Positions 1 to 9,945 of a stretch of 64,000 nt of DNA are shown here, piece after piece. Position numbers and translations under genes: made by a program. The notes beneath the pieces were generated by a model that was not told the origin of the DNA, searched no databases, and worked only from the letters and a program-made list of their open reading frames with translations. Location of the stretch: contig NW_026516225.1 of NCBI RefSeq assembly GCF_025602895.1, positions 124,001 through 188,000 of the forward strand. The letters are read 5' to 3'. The DNA is from Polychytrium aggregatum. Lineage: Eukaryota > Chytridiomycota > Chytridiomycetes > Polychytriales. Numbering within the stretch: position 1 is the first letter of the stretch; each line of letters starts with the position of its first letter.

Positions 1-89
1 CTGGCTGGATCGCCGGCTCGAGTGCCGCGTGTGGCTTGGGCCACGCCACACGTGCGCAGCCGTGATCAGGCGTGTGTGTGTGTGTCCAC

Positions 90-96
90 TATAAAT
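90..96 (+). promoter_or_regulatory. TATA-like box before EFM5
   Basis: A TATAAAT match lies about 95-100 bp upstream of the EFM5 start codon, just after a short (TG)n run at 70-84. Spacing and position fit a core promoter, but this is a single motif match without transcript support. Confidence 0.4.
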
Positions 97-189
97 TAGC
101 CGGCAGCGCGCGATTTCTCTCTGCCTCGCTCTTCACTGCCTCGTTCGGCTCTGGTTCACTCCCACCACTCCTCTGTCGCTTCTGCCTCC

Positions 190-1595
190 ATGAGCAACTT
201 TGACGACGACGAGCCCCTGACACTCTCTTCGGACGCCATGTCGGCGCTGACGCAGTTCCTGTCTGAAAAGAAGGAGCAGGAGGCTGCCTTTGAGTGTCTG
301 CGCGAGGCTGCCCATCAGAGCGCTGACCAAATGGCTGCTCAGGCCCGGATCCTCGACATGTCCGCCTTCAAAGAGGACTGGCAGTAAGGACCGCTGCTCC
401 GCCCTCCGTCCCCTATCTCCCACTATCCTCCACACGATTCCGTCTGACTGCCCTTGCCGCCCAACGACTCACTCCCGCTCCACCCGGTCACTCCCGGCTG
501 TGCAAGGCTCTCGCAGTTCTGGGTAAGTGTCGAGACTTTGGACCTTTGCCCTTTGGTCGGCTGCTGTGCCCTGTCGCTGTAATGATGATCACAATCTCAG
601 ACCTGTACCGAATCGGACATGTTGGACAAACCATATTGCCTTTTTTTCTGAAAGTCGCGAGTGCAGAGCCCTCGTCGTTTGCTGACTTGTGTGTTGGCCT
701 GCCGAACGAGTGTGCTAACGCCCTCTCCTCCCTGTGCAACTGACAGTACTCTGAAGAGACCGCCGCTGCGCTGGCAAAGGAGGCCATCGAGCAGACAGAC
801 GATGGCGCCTGGATTGCCTGCGTGAGCTCGCCCACAGCCTTTGTTGCCCTCAAGGTAAGAATGCGCTCTCGTCATCACAGTCTCCCCGGCTGGCCCAGCG
901 ACCGGCACGATCGACATTGGCACACCGCCGTCTCAGCCGTGGCATCGATCCACAGATGTGTAAAACCAGTGATATCCAATAAAAAAGAGACGTGCCCATG
1001 CGGCCGATTTCCACCGACTCCCTCTGTCCATCCAACTCATACGCCTCCCTCTTTGTTTTCGTGCGGCTGGATGTCTGCGTCGTCGCTGGCCTCTGCTGTT
1101 CCATCCAATCTTGACAACTTGACCATTCTCGGTTTACTCAATGCGCCATGTGTCGTCACGGCGGATCTTGCGGGTCCTGGTCGATGGTGGTGTTGCCAGA
1201 ACATCGACGTCGGCCATCGCAAGATTTTTGTTCTCGAGTACGACCAGCGCTTTGCCGTCTTCCAGTCCGAGTTTGTCTTTTTCGACTATAACAACCCCAC
1301 AGACCTGGACGAAAAGGCCGGCACCCGTCCGCTGAAGGGACGCTTCGATTTCATCATCGCAGACCCACCGTTTCTCAGCGACGAGTGTTGGAGCAAAACC
1401 TCTGAGACCTGTCGGTGGCTGGCCAAGCCCGAGGGCTGCAAGTATCTTGTCTGCACCGGTGCCGTGATGCAGGCCCAGATCCGCCGCGAGCTCGACTGCC
1501 AAATCACGGACTTTGAGCCCAAGCACAAGGGCGGCCTTTCCAACGAGTTCCGGTCCTTCATCAACTACGAAAGCACGCAGTTCAAGCAACTCTGA
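190..1595 (+). CDS. EFM5: eEF1A lysine N-methyltransferase (EFM5/EEF1AKMT1 family)
   Basis: Cytosolic S-adenosylmethionine-dependent methyltransferase that modifies a lysine of elongation factor eEF1A. Four exons can be joined in phase: 190-383, 507-522, 747-854 and 1200-1595, giving 237 aa, close to the usual family length. Exon 2 is only 16 nt and encodes the family-typical LSQFW block, so a simple ORF reading misses it. It lies between a GTAAGG donor at 384 and a GTAAGT donor at 523. The product shows the EDWQ-LSQFW-YSEETA N-terminal signature, the IACVSSPT stretch, the LEYDQRF segment and the catalytic DPPF motif (DFIIADPPFL) of N6-adenine-type methyltransferase folds. The C-terminus GGLSNEFRSFINY is also typical. 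It is followed after about 280 bp by the left inverted repeat of a transposable element. Identification is from recognised family motifs; exon borders are inferred. Confidence 0.9.
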
Positions 1596-1873
1596 GCTCC
1601 AGCCATATCTCATTTGCTACAGTCAACGGCGTTCAGGCTGGGGATCACTTGTCCATTCTCCTTGGACTGCACTTTGCCTCCATTTATCTCGACCTCTGCT
1701 CCAGGCTGCCTCAGCCCTCCGGATCGTCGTACCTGAGCCCAGCCAGTCGCACTCACTTCCATGCTCAATACAATCGCCATCTCGATGGTCTCTTCAGCGA
1801 ATCAGGCTCTCGCCTCGGGCTTGCTTGTTGGTCACGAAACGACTGTTTGAATTCCTTACAGGCGATCCAATAT

Positions 1874-1884
1874 AAAACGGGACA
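1874..1884 (+). repeat. Left candidate terminal inverted repeat
   Basis: AAAACGGGACA, an exact inverted match to 5570-5580. Located 59 bp before the transposase start codon, as expected for the left end of a Tc1/mariner-type element. Confidence 0.55.
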
Positions 1885-1942
1885 TCCGGGATTTTGACCA
1901 TTCATCGAATATTTTGTTACCCAATGTTATCGCGCGCTGGCC

Positions 1943-2875
1943 ATGACCATTCGCCACACATCCGACTTTCGCACCGCCGCATTGCGATGCTACGCCCTCA
2001 TCCATAGCCTGCGTAAGGTCGCCTCCATATTCAGTGTATCCAAGAGCACCATCCATCGATGACACCGAGGATGCAAGCTGGATGGCCCATCCCGGGTCCC
2101 AGCTCGCAGATCCACTTTCTTCGAGCAGGCATGTCCAGTCATTCGCAGCCTGATTGAACAGGACCCGCTCCAGACTGGTCCTGTGTTGCGATGCAAGCTC
2201 GAGTCCATCCTCCAGAGGAAAGTTTCACTCTCGCTCTGCCACACTGCCATCCAGCGAGCAGGTCTCTCTCACAAGAGGGCAACACACCTCTACAAGTCCA
2301 AGCGACTGGATGAGCGAGTGGCACAGTTCAGGGACGAGACCCGCTCCATTGACCCACGACGACTCGTTTTTGTCGACGAGACAGGGATCAGGAGATCCAT
2401 TTTCCCTCTCTACGGATACTCGCCGAAGGGTGCTCCGCTTCGCCAGCGCAATCACATGAAACACAAGTCTGTCTCGGCTGCATTTGCCATCAACCACTCT
2501 GGTGTGCTGCATCGCATGTACATCCCCACATCATTCAAGACACACTCGATGGTCGAGTTCTTTGAGCGAGCGAGCTTCCCAGACGACTCTGTGATTGTGA
2601 TGGACAATGTCAGCATGCACAAGACAATGGCTGTCCTGGACTGCATCGAGCGCCGAGGATGGTCAGTGATCTTCACCCCACCTGCCTCGCCCGACTTCAA
2701 TCCCATCGAGAACTTCTTTGGGATTGTGAAGCATCAGTACAGGAAGGCAGCAGCGCTGAATGCGTCTGAGGGGTTCAAGGTCGGGATGGTCACATTGTTC
2801 GAGTCTGCCGTTCGGAGGGTGCTTCCAGATGTCTTCCCACGGCTGATTGAGCGAGCGATGCGCTTCTGGGGTTGA
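1943..2875 (+). pseudogene. DD34E Tc1/IS630-superfamily transposase, nonsense mutation
   Basis: Cut-and-paste DNA transposase. Reading from the ATG at 1943 gives an N-terminal helix-turn-helix (KVASIFSVSKSTIHR). It is interrupted by one in-frame TGA at 2060-2062, where the family has a tryptophan (TGG). The frame then stays open to 2875. The catalytic domain contains the first Asp in VFVDETG, the second in VMDNVSMHK and the Glu in PDFNPIENFFG; the second Asp and the Glu are separated by 34 residues, the DD34E spacing of Tc1-like and IS630 enzymes. Length (about 310 aa) is normal. Apart from the single stop the ORF looks undecayed, so the mutation is probably recent. It shares strand and element ends with the Fanzor gene downstream. 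Confidence 0.85.
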
Positions 2876-2992
2876 GTTCCCTCCAATCAAGCCGCCATTT
2901 TCGCGTTCACATCCCTGGCTTGAACCTCTCGGCGATTTTTGAACAGGGTCACTTCCCCAACCAGCCCGCACAGACGGGCTCCTGCTCTCGGG

Positions 2993-2998
2993 TATAAA
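2993..2998 (+). promoter_or_regulatory. TATA-like box before the Fanzor gene
   Basis: TATAAA lies 129 bp upstream of the Fanzor ATG, in the 251-bp spacer after the transposase stop. This suggests that the Fanzor gene has its own promoter rather than being read through from the transposase. Motif only. Confidence 0.4.
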
Positions 2999-3126
2999 TG
3001 CCACACCTTCGTCCTGCTGCTTTCTTCCCTCATCTCGCCTTGATCTGATCATCGCGCTATTGTACGATAAAGAAAGTCTCTGTTCTGACCAGTACCACTG
3101 GCAGACATCCAGCATCCTCTGTCCCC

Positions 3127-5497
3127 ATGCCTCCGAAGCGTAAGGGTACCGGTGATGGCCAGCCTCGGCCACCCAGGCCCAAGAAAGCCAAGTCACAGTC
3201 GGAGCCTGTCTCTGGTTCGTATTCTGACCCCACGCATGCTTGGTCGTCTGTTGCTCCGTCGCTCACCACCACTGCTTCTGCAGATCCAATGGATGTCGAT
3301 CCCACCGAGCCTGGTCCATCTACTTCCTCGAGTACCGGCAAGCGATGTCGCCAGTGCGATGGCACCGATCACGAACGTTGCAACACCAGCAAATGTCCCA
3401 AATACCGGCCCCTCAAGAGTTCTGTCGTCCCACTCGTGGATGGAAGGTCATCCGCCCCTCAGTTCAGCTGCTTCAAGCAGACGATGGATGGCTGTTGTCT
3501 CAATCCCGCTCTCCGCGACAAGATCCAGGCCACCGTCGAGGCCATGACCCAGATCCAGTTCGAGGCATCCAGGCTGCTCAACCTGCACATCCTGAGGTGC
3601 ATCGAGCAGGATCTTCCCGTCCCCGTCATCTCCAAGTCCACACCTGCTTTCGTTCGCCAATGCTTCAGGATCGTCCAGGCCGATGCCCTCTCCCCGACCG
3701 GGGACAATGAGAAATACAACGAGCATCTGGTCGCTTCCTTTCGCGACTACCAGACCACTCGGCACGCAGACCTGCCTCCGGCCCCTCGTCTGCCTGATGG
3801 TGCTCACAGTCAGCTTCTCACCCTGGCTGTCAATGCCTATGCCACCAACTGCACCACCCACCTCGACCTGGCCTACTGGCGACTCCTTCGCCGCTTCTGT
3901 GCTGCCGTCTTCCCAGCCAACAAGCATAAGCACGAAGCCATCGAGGCCTGTCTCGAGCTCTTCGAGAACCAGGGCAGACTCCACCCAAGGCCGATCTCGA
4001 GTTCCTCTATCCAGACTTTGGCTACGTCCTGGACGAGTTTCGGTACAGCAACGACCAGGACCGCTTCCGGGCCCTCCATCGCCTCTCACACCATGTGAGA
4101 ATCCTCGCCCGAGACAAGATGGTCGACAATGTCCACAAGTGGATCGACTGTGACATGTCCGCCCTCCGAGTCACCGAGCTGCAGCGCCAGGCCAAGCTGG
4201 ACGAGCTCACTGCCAGAGGCATTCCCTCCGACGACAAGCGATTCACCACGGCCAAGTCTGAGCTCGGCACCACCAAGGCCAAGATCAACAAGCTGGCATC
4301 CAGGATCAAGTGGGCACTGAAGCAGCTCGCTCTCGACACTCCTCCGGCCGTGTGCACGATGGTCCCTCTGTGCACAGCCACGGCCAAGTATGTCAAGATC
4401 GACACCGTCACTCTCTGGGAGCTCCTTGGTCCAAAGAAACGCCTTGGACTCACCAGGGACAAGCTCAAGGAAGAAGGTGAGGACGGTGTCAACAACCAGG
4501 ATCGTCTCTGGCGCAGTTGCTTCAAGCTGCGTAGTTCCCTCTTCCAAGAGCGGGACGTGAACAAGAAGCTGTTCAACTACGAGATCAGCACCGATGGAAT
4601 TGGATGCACCATCGGTCTCGTCAAGTTTTTGCCTCGAACCGATCACACCGAGACCATCGAGCCTCCTCCGACTGCCGAGCAGCGTATCCAGGCCCACATC
4701 GGCGACCCAGACCCCGGTCGCACCACTTGGATTGGCATCGATCCTGGAGTCGGCTCCATCTTCACGGCGGTCATCCAAGCACCGGGCCACCAAGACGAGG
4801 TGGTCTCATTCTCCAATGGCCACTACCAGCACATGTGTGGCCATACGTCCAACACCAAGTGGCACAACACCATGAAGTATCGACTCAGCATCGAGACCTG
4901 GATGTCGACCACCCCCTCGCCCAAGGTGTCGTCCTCGGAGGCTTTCAAGGTCCATCTCGCCCATGTCCTGCGACCGGAGCTGCGAGTGCAGCTCGACTTC
5001 CACCTTGGCAAGAAGGCCCGTCACCATCGATTCACAGGCCACAGGAGACGCCAAGTGGCCGTCGACAAGATGTGCAAGGCCGTCCTGAAGCACGCCCCGA
5101 TACGGACCGATGTGGTGATCGCCTTTGGCAATGCGTCATGGCGACAGGGCAAGGGCTATGCATCCAGCCCGAGGAGGCAGCGGTTTGCTCGGTACTTTGA
5201 GCAATTCGAGCACCACCGACGCCGTCCCAATCACCATCATGGAAGCGTCAAGGTAGTCTCGACGAACGAGTTCAACACCTCGCAATTGTGCTCCAAGTGC
5301 CTGGAGCCAGTTCGGTTGGAAGGACTCGATGCGCCCAGTGTTGCGAATTCCCACTTTGTCAGGAGCTGCAAGAATCCCAGCTGCCGGACAGTGTGGAATC
5401 GCGACGTCAATGCGGGCGCAACATGATCACAGTGTGCAGGTCGATTGTGGAGACCGGAGAGCGACCGGCGATCTTCACTCGGAGGCTGCCAAAGTGA
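3127..5497 (+). pseudogene. Fanzor (eukaryotic TnpB-like RNA-guided nuclease), two frameshifts
   Basis: Family role: Fanzor proteins are TnpB/Cas12 relatives that use an RNA transcribed near their element end to cut DNA. What is visible: a basic nuclear-localisation-like N-terminus (residues 3-22, KRK and KKAK), then a zinc-knuckle-like CxxC-H-C-C cluster (C74, C77, H82, C85, C90) and a long helical region. A split RuvC follows: motif I IGIDPGVGSIFTA with Asp at 4740-4742, the FGNASW segment at about 5113-5142 and motif III NRDVNAG with Asp at 5403-5405. A CSKC...C-KNPSC zinc ribbon lies just before motif III. The frame shifts once near 3972-3990 and again near 5413-5418, each equivalent to one missing base. 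Read through both, the product is about 790 aa and ends at 5497. Assembly error cannot be excluded, so pseudogene status is provisional. The same residues recur in a relic at 37.3 kb. Confidence 0.88.
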
Positions 5498-5580
5498 TCT
5501 GTTTTATTTCTTGTGGCTTTGCTAGACGCAAGCACAGCACATACTACATGTTCATGGAAGCGGCTGTGGTGTCCCGTTTT
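5419..5580 (+). other. Candidate guide-RNA (omega RNA/fRNA) locus at the element right end
   Basis: In known TnpB and Fanzor elements the guide RNA spans the 3' end of the nuclease gene and the untranslated stretch up to the element end, with the guide continuing into flanking DNA. Here the equivalent interval runs from the RuvC-III codons to the right inverted repeat at 5570-5580. No fold was computed; the assignment is by position only. Confidence 0.3.
5570..5580 (-). repeat. Right candidate terminal inverted repeat
   Basis: TGTCCCGTTTT, complement of 1874-1884. The first ten bases also occur at 37521-37530, about 100 bp after a second Fanzor fragment, which supports it being an end of this element family. 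Confidence 0.55.
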
Positions 5581-5967
5581 TTCTGAATAAAGTGTAACAT
5601 CGACCTTGGTTGATAGTGCAAAACCCGGAGTGCTCATGCCATCCCGGTTTGGTGCAACAGCCGAGCCGCCGCCGAGAGCACAGTCGCCGCTGTCGCTGTG
5701 CTGTCCGCGGTCGCCGAGACGCCTCGCGCGCCTTCTCGCTCCTCGCCGCCGCGACCACACCGAGATCTCCAAGGATTCCGACTTTTCACCCGACCAGCTC
5801 TTGCGCCGATCGGCCCGACGTGCATCCCGTCCTGCCCAACGCTCTCTTGTGAGCCACTCCTCCAGCCTCGCCGATACTGTAGGGCCGGCGGCTTCTGAGA
5901 ATTCAATCCCGCGGTAGCGTGTGTCTATCCATCCCGCAGCTTTCGTTCGCCATCGACACCCGCAGCC

Positions 5968-8900
5968 ATGGCTGACAACAAGCCCGACGAGTCCGCCATC
6001 GACATCGCCAAGAGCGAATCGTTGCTTTTGATCACCCCCGACGACCTTGGTAGGCACAGCCTGTCGACGCACCTGTCTCAGCACCAAGAATCAGACTCGA
6101 TGGGGGTGCTGTGTGCTTTAGTGCCATCTGTCCCACTGGTCTTCGATTGGCACTAACCCGTGCTGTGCAATTCTTGCCGGTCCCATATCTGCTCGCTGCG
6201 GGGGACTTCACTTTCCTCCACGTTGCCTGACACCCTCGTGGCATATCGTCGTCAGCATACGAGGAGGAGTGCCTGAGGAACCCATGCGTTCTCAAGTGCT
6301 GGCTGCGCTATCTCGATCACAAACAGGAAAACGCAGCAGCTCTCGGCCCGACGGCGCATCTGCATTCGCTCTACTTTATATATGAGCGGGCACTCAAGGA
6401 GCTCCCCGGAAGCTACAAGCTGTGGAAAGCCTATCTTGACCTCCGCATCTCGCAGCTCATCGACATCTCTCAGGCACCCGACCCCAAGACGGGCCTGTAT
6501 TCGTCGATCAAGGCACCTCGGAGCCATCCCGAGTGGGACCAGATCAACAACTGCTTCGAGCGGTGCCTTATCCTTTGCAACAAGTTCCCTGTCATATGGA
6601 TCATGTATTGCCGCTTCCTGATGCACCAGAGGAGAATCACTCTGATCCGCCAAAAGTTTGATCAGGCTCTGCGAGCCCTGCCCATCACCCAGCACGATCG
6701 TATCTGGGACCTCTATCTCAAGTTTGCTGAGTCGGCCGGCGGCGAAACCATCGTGCGCATCTGGAAGAGATATCTCAAGCTCGAGCAGGGTGGCGCCGAC
6801 AAGTACGTCCAGATCCTGCTGAACCTACCGCAGCCGCGCTATGCCGAGGCTGCCCGTATCCTCGCCAGCATGGTTGAAGATCCCAAGTTTGCGTCGTCCA
6901 CCGGAAAGACCCAGTACCAGCTGTGGACCGAGTTCTGCGACCTGGTCTGCCAGCACGCCGACGAGATGGATGTCGCCACCAGTGACCTCGTCGTCGGCGC
7001 CAAGGAGGGCCGGCTCGGCAAGGTTGAGAAGCTCGACATTGAAAAGATCCTGCGTTGTGGCATCTCGAGGTTCTCGGACCAGGTCGGCAAGCTTTGGAAT
7101 GCCCTCGCAACCTGGTGGACGCTGCGCGGCGAGTTTGAGAAGGCCCGGGATGTCTACGAAGAGGCCCTCCTCAAAGTCACAACCGTGCGGGACTTTTCCA
7201 TGGTCTTTGACGCATACGCCCAAGTTGAGGAAGCCACCATCGCCGCAAAGATGAAGAGCCTGACTGTCCAGGACCGCGAGCCAGAGGACGACGACGAGCT
7301 CGAGATTGATTTGCATCTGGCACGATTCGAGAAACTGATGGAACGACGGCCGTTCCTCGTCAACAGCGTCCTGCTCCGCCAGAACCCGCACAACGTGCAC
7401 GAGTGGGAGAACCGAGTCAAGCTGTGGGAAGGCCACGGCAACGAGCGCATGATGATCGAAACCTACACCGAGGCCATCTCGACCATCTCTCCAAAGAAGG
7501 CATACGGCCAGCTGCAGATGCTCTTTGTGCACTTTGCCACGTTCTACGAGTCCCGCGGCGATCTCGACAAGGCCCGAGCCATCTTTGAACAGGCCACAAA
7601 GGTGCAGTTCAAACGAGTCGACGACCTCGCCGAGATCTGGTGCCAGTGGGCCGAAATGGAGCTGCGGCAAAACACCGATGAAACCGATCGATTGGCTCTC
7701 CAGGTCATGGGCCGAGCCACAGCCCCTCCGCGCGGCAAGGCGCATCTGCACCAATCGATCCGCTATGCCGACGAGTCGCTGCCTCCCCAGCAGCGCCTCT
7801 TCAAGAGCCTGAAGCTGTGGTCGTTCTATGTCGATCTGGAAGAGTCCATCGGGAGCCTCGAGAGCACCCGAGCCGTCTACGACCGGATCCTCGAGCTCAA
7901 GATTGCTACTCCGCAAGTGGTCATCAACTACGCTCTGTGGCTGGAAGAGAACAAGTGGTTTGAAGAGGTGCGTCCCTTCGATGCACTGGACATGCATGTG
8001 TGCGAGCAGCGATCTCTTGCTTCCTCCTCCTACTCGTTCACCATTTCCCTTCCCATCGTCTGCGCGATCCACAGCCATATATATGGCCAGCTTGCATTCG
8101 GCCGTTTGCATCGTGCCAAAGCAGGCTTCGACACTTGACTCGCAGCACATCTGCCCCATACCTTGTCTGACATTTTCATGCCTTCTTGCAGAGCTACAAG
8201 ATCTACGAGCGCGGCATCGAGCTTTTTGGATGGCCTGCGGCCTTTGATATATGGACAATGTACCTCACCAAGTTTGTGGCCCGATACGGCGGATCCAAGC
8301 TGGAACGAACCCGCGATCTGTTCGAGAACGCACTGGACAAGTGCCCTCCCAAATATGCCAAGACGCTCTATCTGATGTACGCCAAGCTGGAAGAGGATTT
8401 TGGTCTGGCGCGCCATGCCATGCGCATTTACGACCGGGCCACCCAGGCCGTCGACCCCAGCGACCAATACGACATGTACATGGTTTACATCTCCAAGGCC
8501 ACCTCGTCCTTTGGCCTTGCCTCGACCCGCGAGATCTACGAGCGCGCCATCGAGAAGCTGCCCGATGCCCAGGCCCGCAACATGGGTCTCAAGTTTGTCG
8601 ATCTCGAGACACGTCTGGGCGAGATCGATCGTGCCCGTGCGGTGTTGGGCTACGTCAGCCAGCTCTGCGACCCGCGGATGGACCCTGACTTTTGGAAGGA
8701 ATGGCAGAACTTTGAGGTCAAGCACGGCAACGAAGACACGTTCAAGGAGATGCTCAGGTAGGCTTGACTGCTGGTCGCTTCTGGATGCCGGTGGCACTAT
8801 CTTGCTCGATGCCGATGGCCGACCATATCCGCCACAGGATCATGCAATCCGGACTGGGCGATTGCCACCAAAATGCGCTGCAGTCGCTGGTGACATTCGC

Positions 8901-9434
8901 ATATCCATCTGCACTCACACTTATGCCCGCATCCACATCTTCTCGCTCAGAATCAAGCGCTCGGTTCAGGCCAAATTCAACACCGATATTGGCTTCATCT
9001 CGTCGCAGCTCCTGGCGGCGCGCAAAAAGGGACAGCCCGAGCCCAATGCTGGCGGCATTAGCGCCCTGGAGCAGCAAGCTCTGCAAGAAGGTGGCAACAA
9101 CGACGGCCACAATACCCGGGTCATTGGGTTTGTTCGATCCAAGGCCAGCGAGAAAAAATCTGCCGCGGCCGACGAAGAGTCCTCGGCTCCTGCAGCCATC
9201 AATCCCGATGAGATTGCGATCGCCGACGACGACGACGATGATGATGATGATGATGATGATGATGAAGACGGCGACGAAAAGGATGCCGAAGACACGATCA
9301 TGGGAACCGAGGGCGTGCACCGACGGCCTGTTCCTGATGCGGTCTTTGGTGGTCTGGCACAACAGCCCGGCACCGAGTCGCAGGAGCCAGAGGAGCAACT
9401 GGGGGCCAAAGAGCGATTCAAGCGCAAGCGATAG
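5968..9434 (+). CDS. SYF1: Pre-mRNA-splicing factor SYF1 (XAB2), HAT-repeat protein
   Basis: Nuclear scaffold of the Prp19-associated (NTC) complex that helps remodel the spliceosome. Four exons join in phase: 5968-6049, 6256-7967, 8192-8757 and 8951-9434, giving 947 aa. The body consists of half-a-TPR (HAT) repeats with the recurrent W..Y..fE pattern, for example IWDLYLKFAE, LWNALATWWTLRGEFEKARDVYEEA and WCQWAEMELRQ. Characteristic SYF1 stretches such as YEEECLRNPCVLKCWLRYLD are present. The C-terminus has a long acidic run encoded by GAT/GAC repeats around 9225-9262 and ends in a basic KRKR tail. It is longer than human XAB2 (855 aa), mostly because of the low-complexity tail. The start ATG follows a promoter region shared with no other gene. 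Identification is confident; exon borders are hand-derived but phase-consistent. Confidence 0.92.
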
Positions 9435-9945
9435 CTGTGCGGCGGTGATCGTCGCTGGGCGGTGTCCTCTGTTCATCTGTGCATGCCGATGGGGCTGCTC
9501 TAATAAAGCACCGGCGCCATCGCCATGTCTTGCATCCTGTTGCTGCGACGAGTCTAGAAGGCAGGTCGTTGCAGTCGTTGCGATTGTCTCGTGCTGGATG
9601 GGCCTGGTTCGATTGGCCGTCCCCAAACACGCGCAACCCTGGATGCCTGCTGGGCTTCTTCGGGTCTGCTCCCGTCCCGCTCCTGGCTCTGCGACGTTGG
9701 CCCGCATCTCCCACCCTCACGGCCATAGCTGCAGCCGATCGACCCAGCACCATCCCTCTGCTTGCCGTTAGAGGTGCCACTACGTCTCCCCTCTATCTCC
9801 TGCCCATCGGCTGTCCGTTGACGTCGCCGGCCCACCGCTCCCCAGTCGCAGCCGTCCGCCACCTCCCTCAAAGTCCTCGGCTCTACAGCTCCCCGCTCAA
9901 GCAATCGCCAAAGCAGTCGCTCAAGCAATCGCCCAAGCAATCGCC
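9435..9945. other. Intergenic region, SYF1 to TRAPPC11
   Basis: About 510 bp with no supported gene. The last 50 bp before the TRAPPC11 start contain an imperfect repeat of CAAGCAATCGCC-type units (about 9899-9945), presumably in the 5' untranslated region. Confidence 0.5.

Larger units (their letters stand above)
1874..5580 (+). mobile_element. Degenerate Tc1/IS630-like element carrying a Fanzor gene
   Basis: A transposase pseudogene (1943-2875) and a Fanzor-type gene (3127-5497) lie in tandem on the plus strand. They are bracketed by the 11-bp perfect inverted repeat AAAACGGGACA (1874-1884) and its complement TGTCCCGTTTT (5570-5580). Known family background: eukaryotic TnpB-like Fanzor proteins have been found inside several DNA transposon types, including Mariner/Tc1. 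Inference: both genes belong to one element of about 3.7 kb inserted downstream of EFM5. The exact termini and TA target duplication are not clear; the left repeat is preceded by TAT and the right is followed by TTCTGAATAA. Both genes carry disabling changes, so this copy is probably inactive. Confidence 0.65.

Noticed and set aside
8754-9771. Long overlapping ORFs around the SYF1 acidic tail (poly-Ile/Val, poly-Met, poly-Ser)
   Set aside because: Out-of-frame readings of the GAT/GAC repeat.
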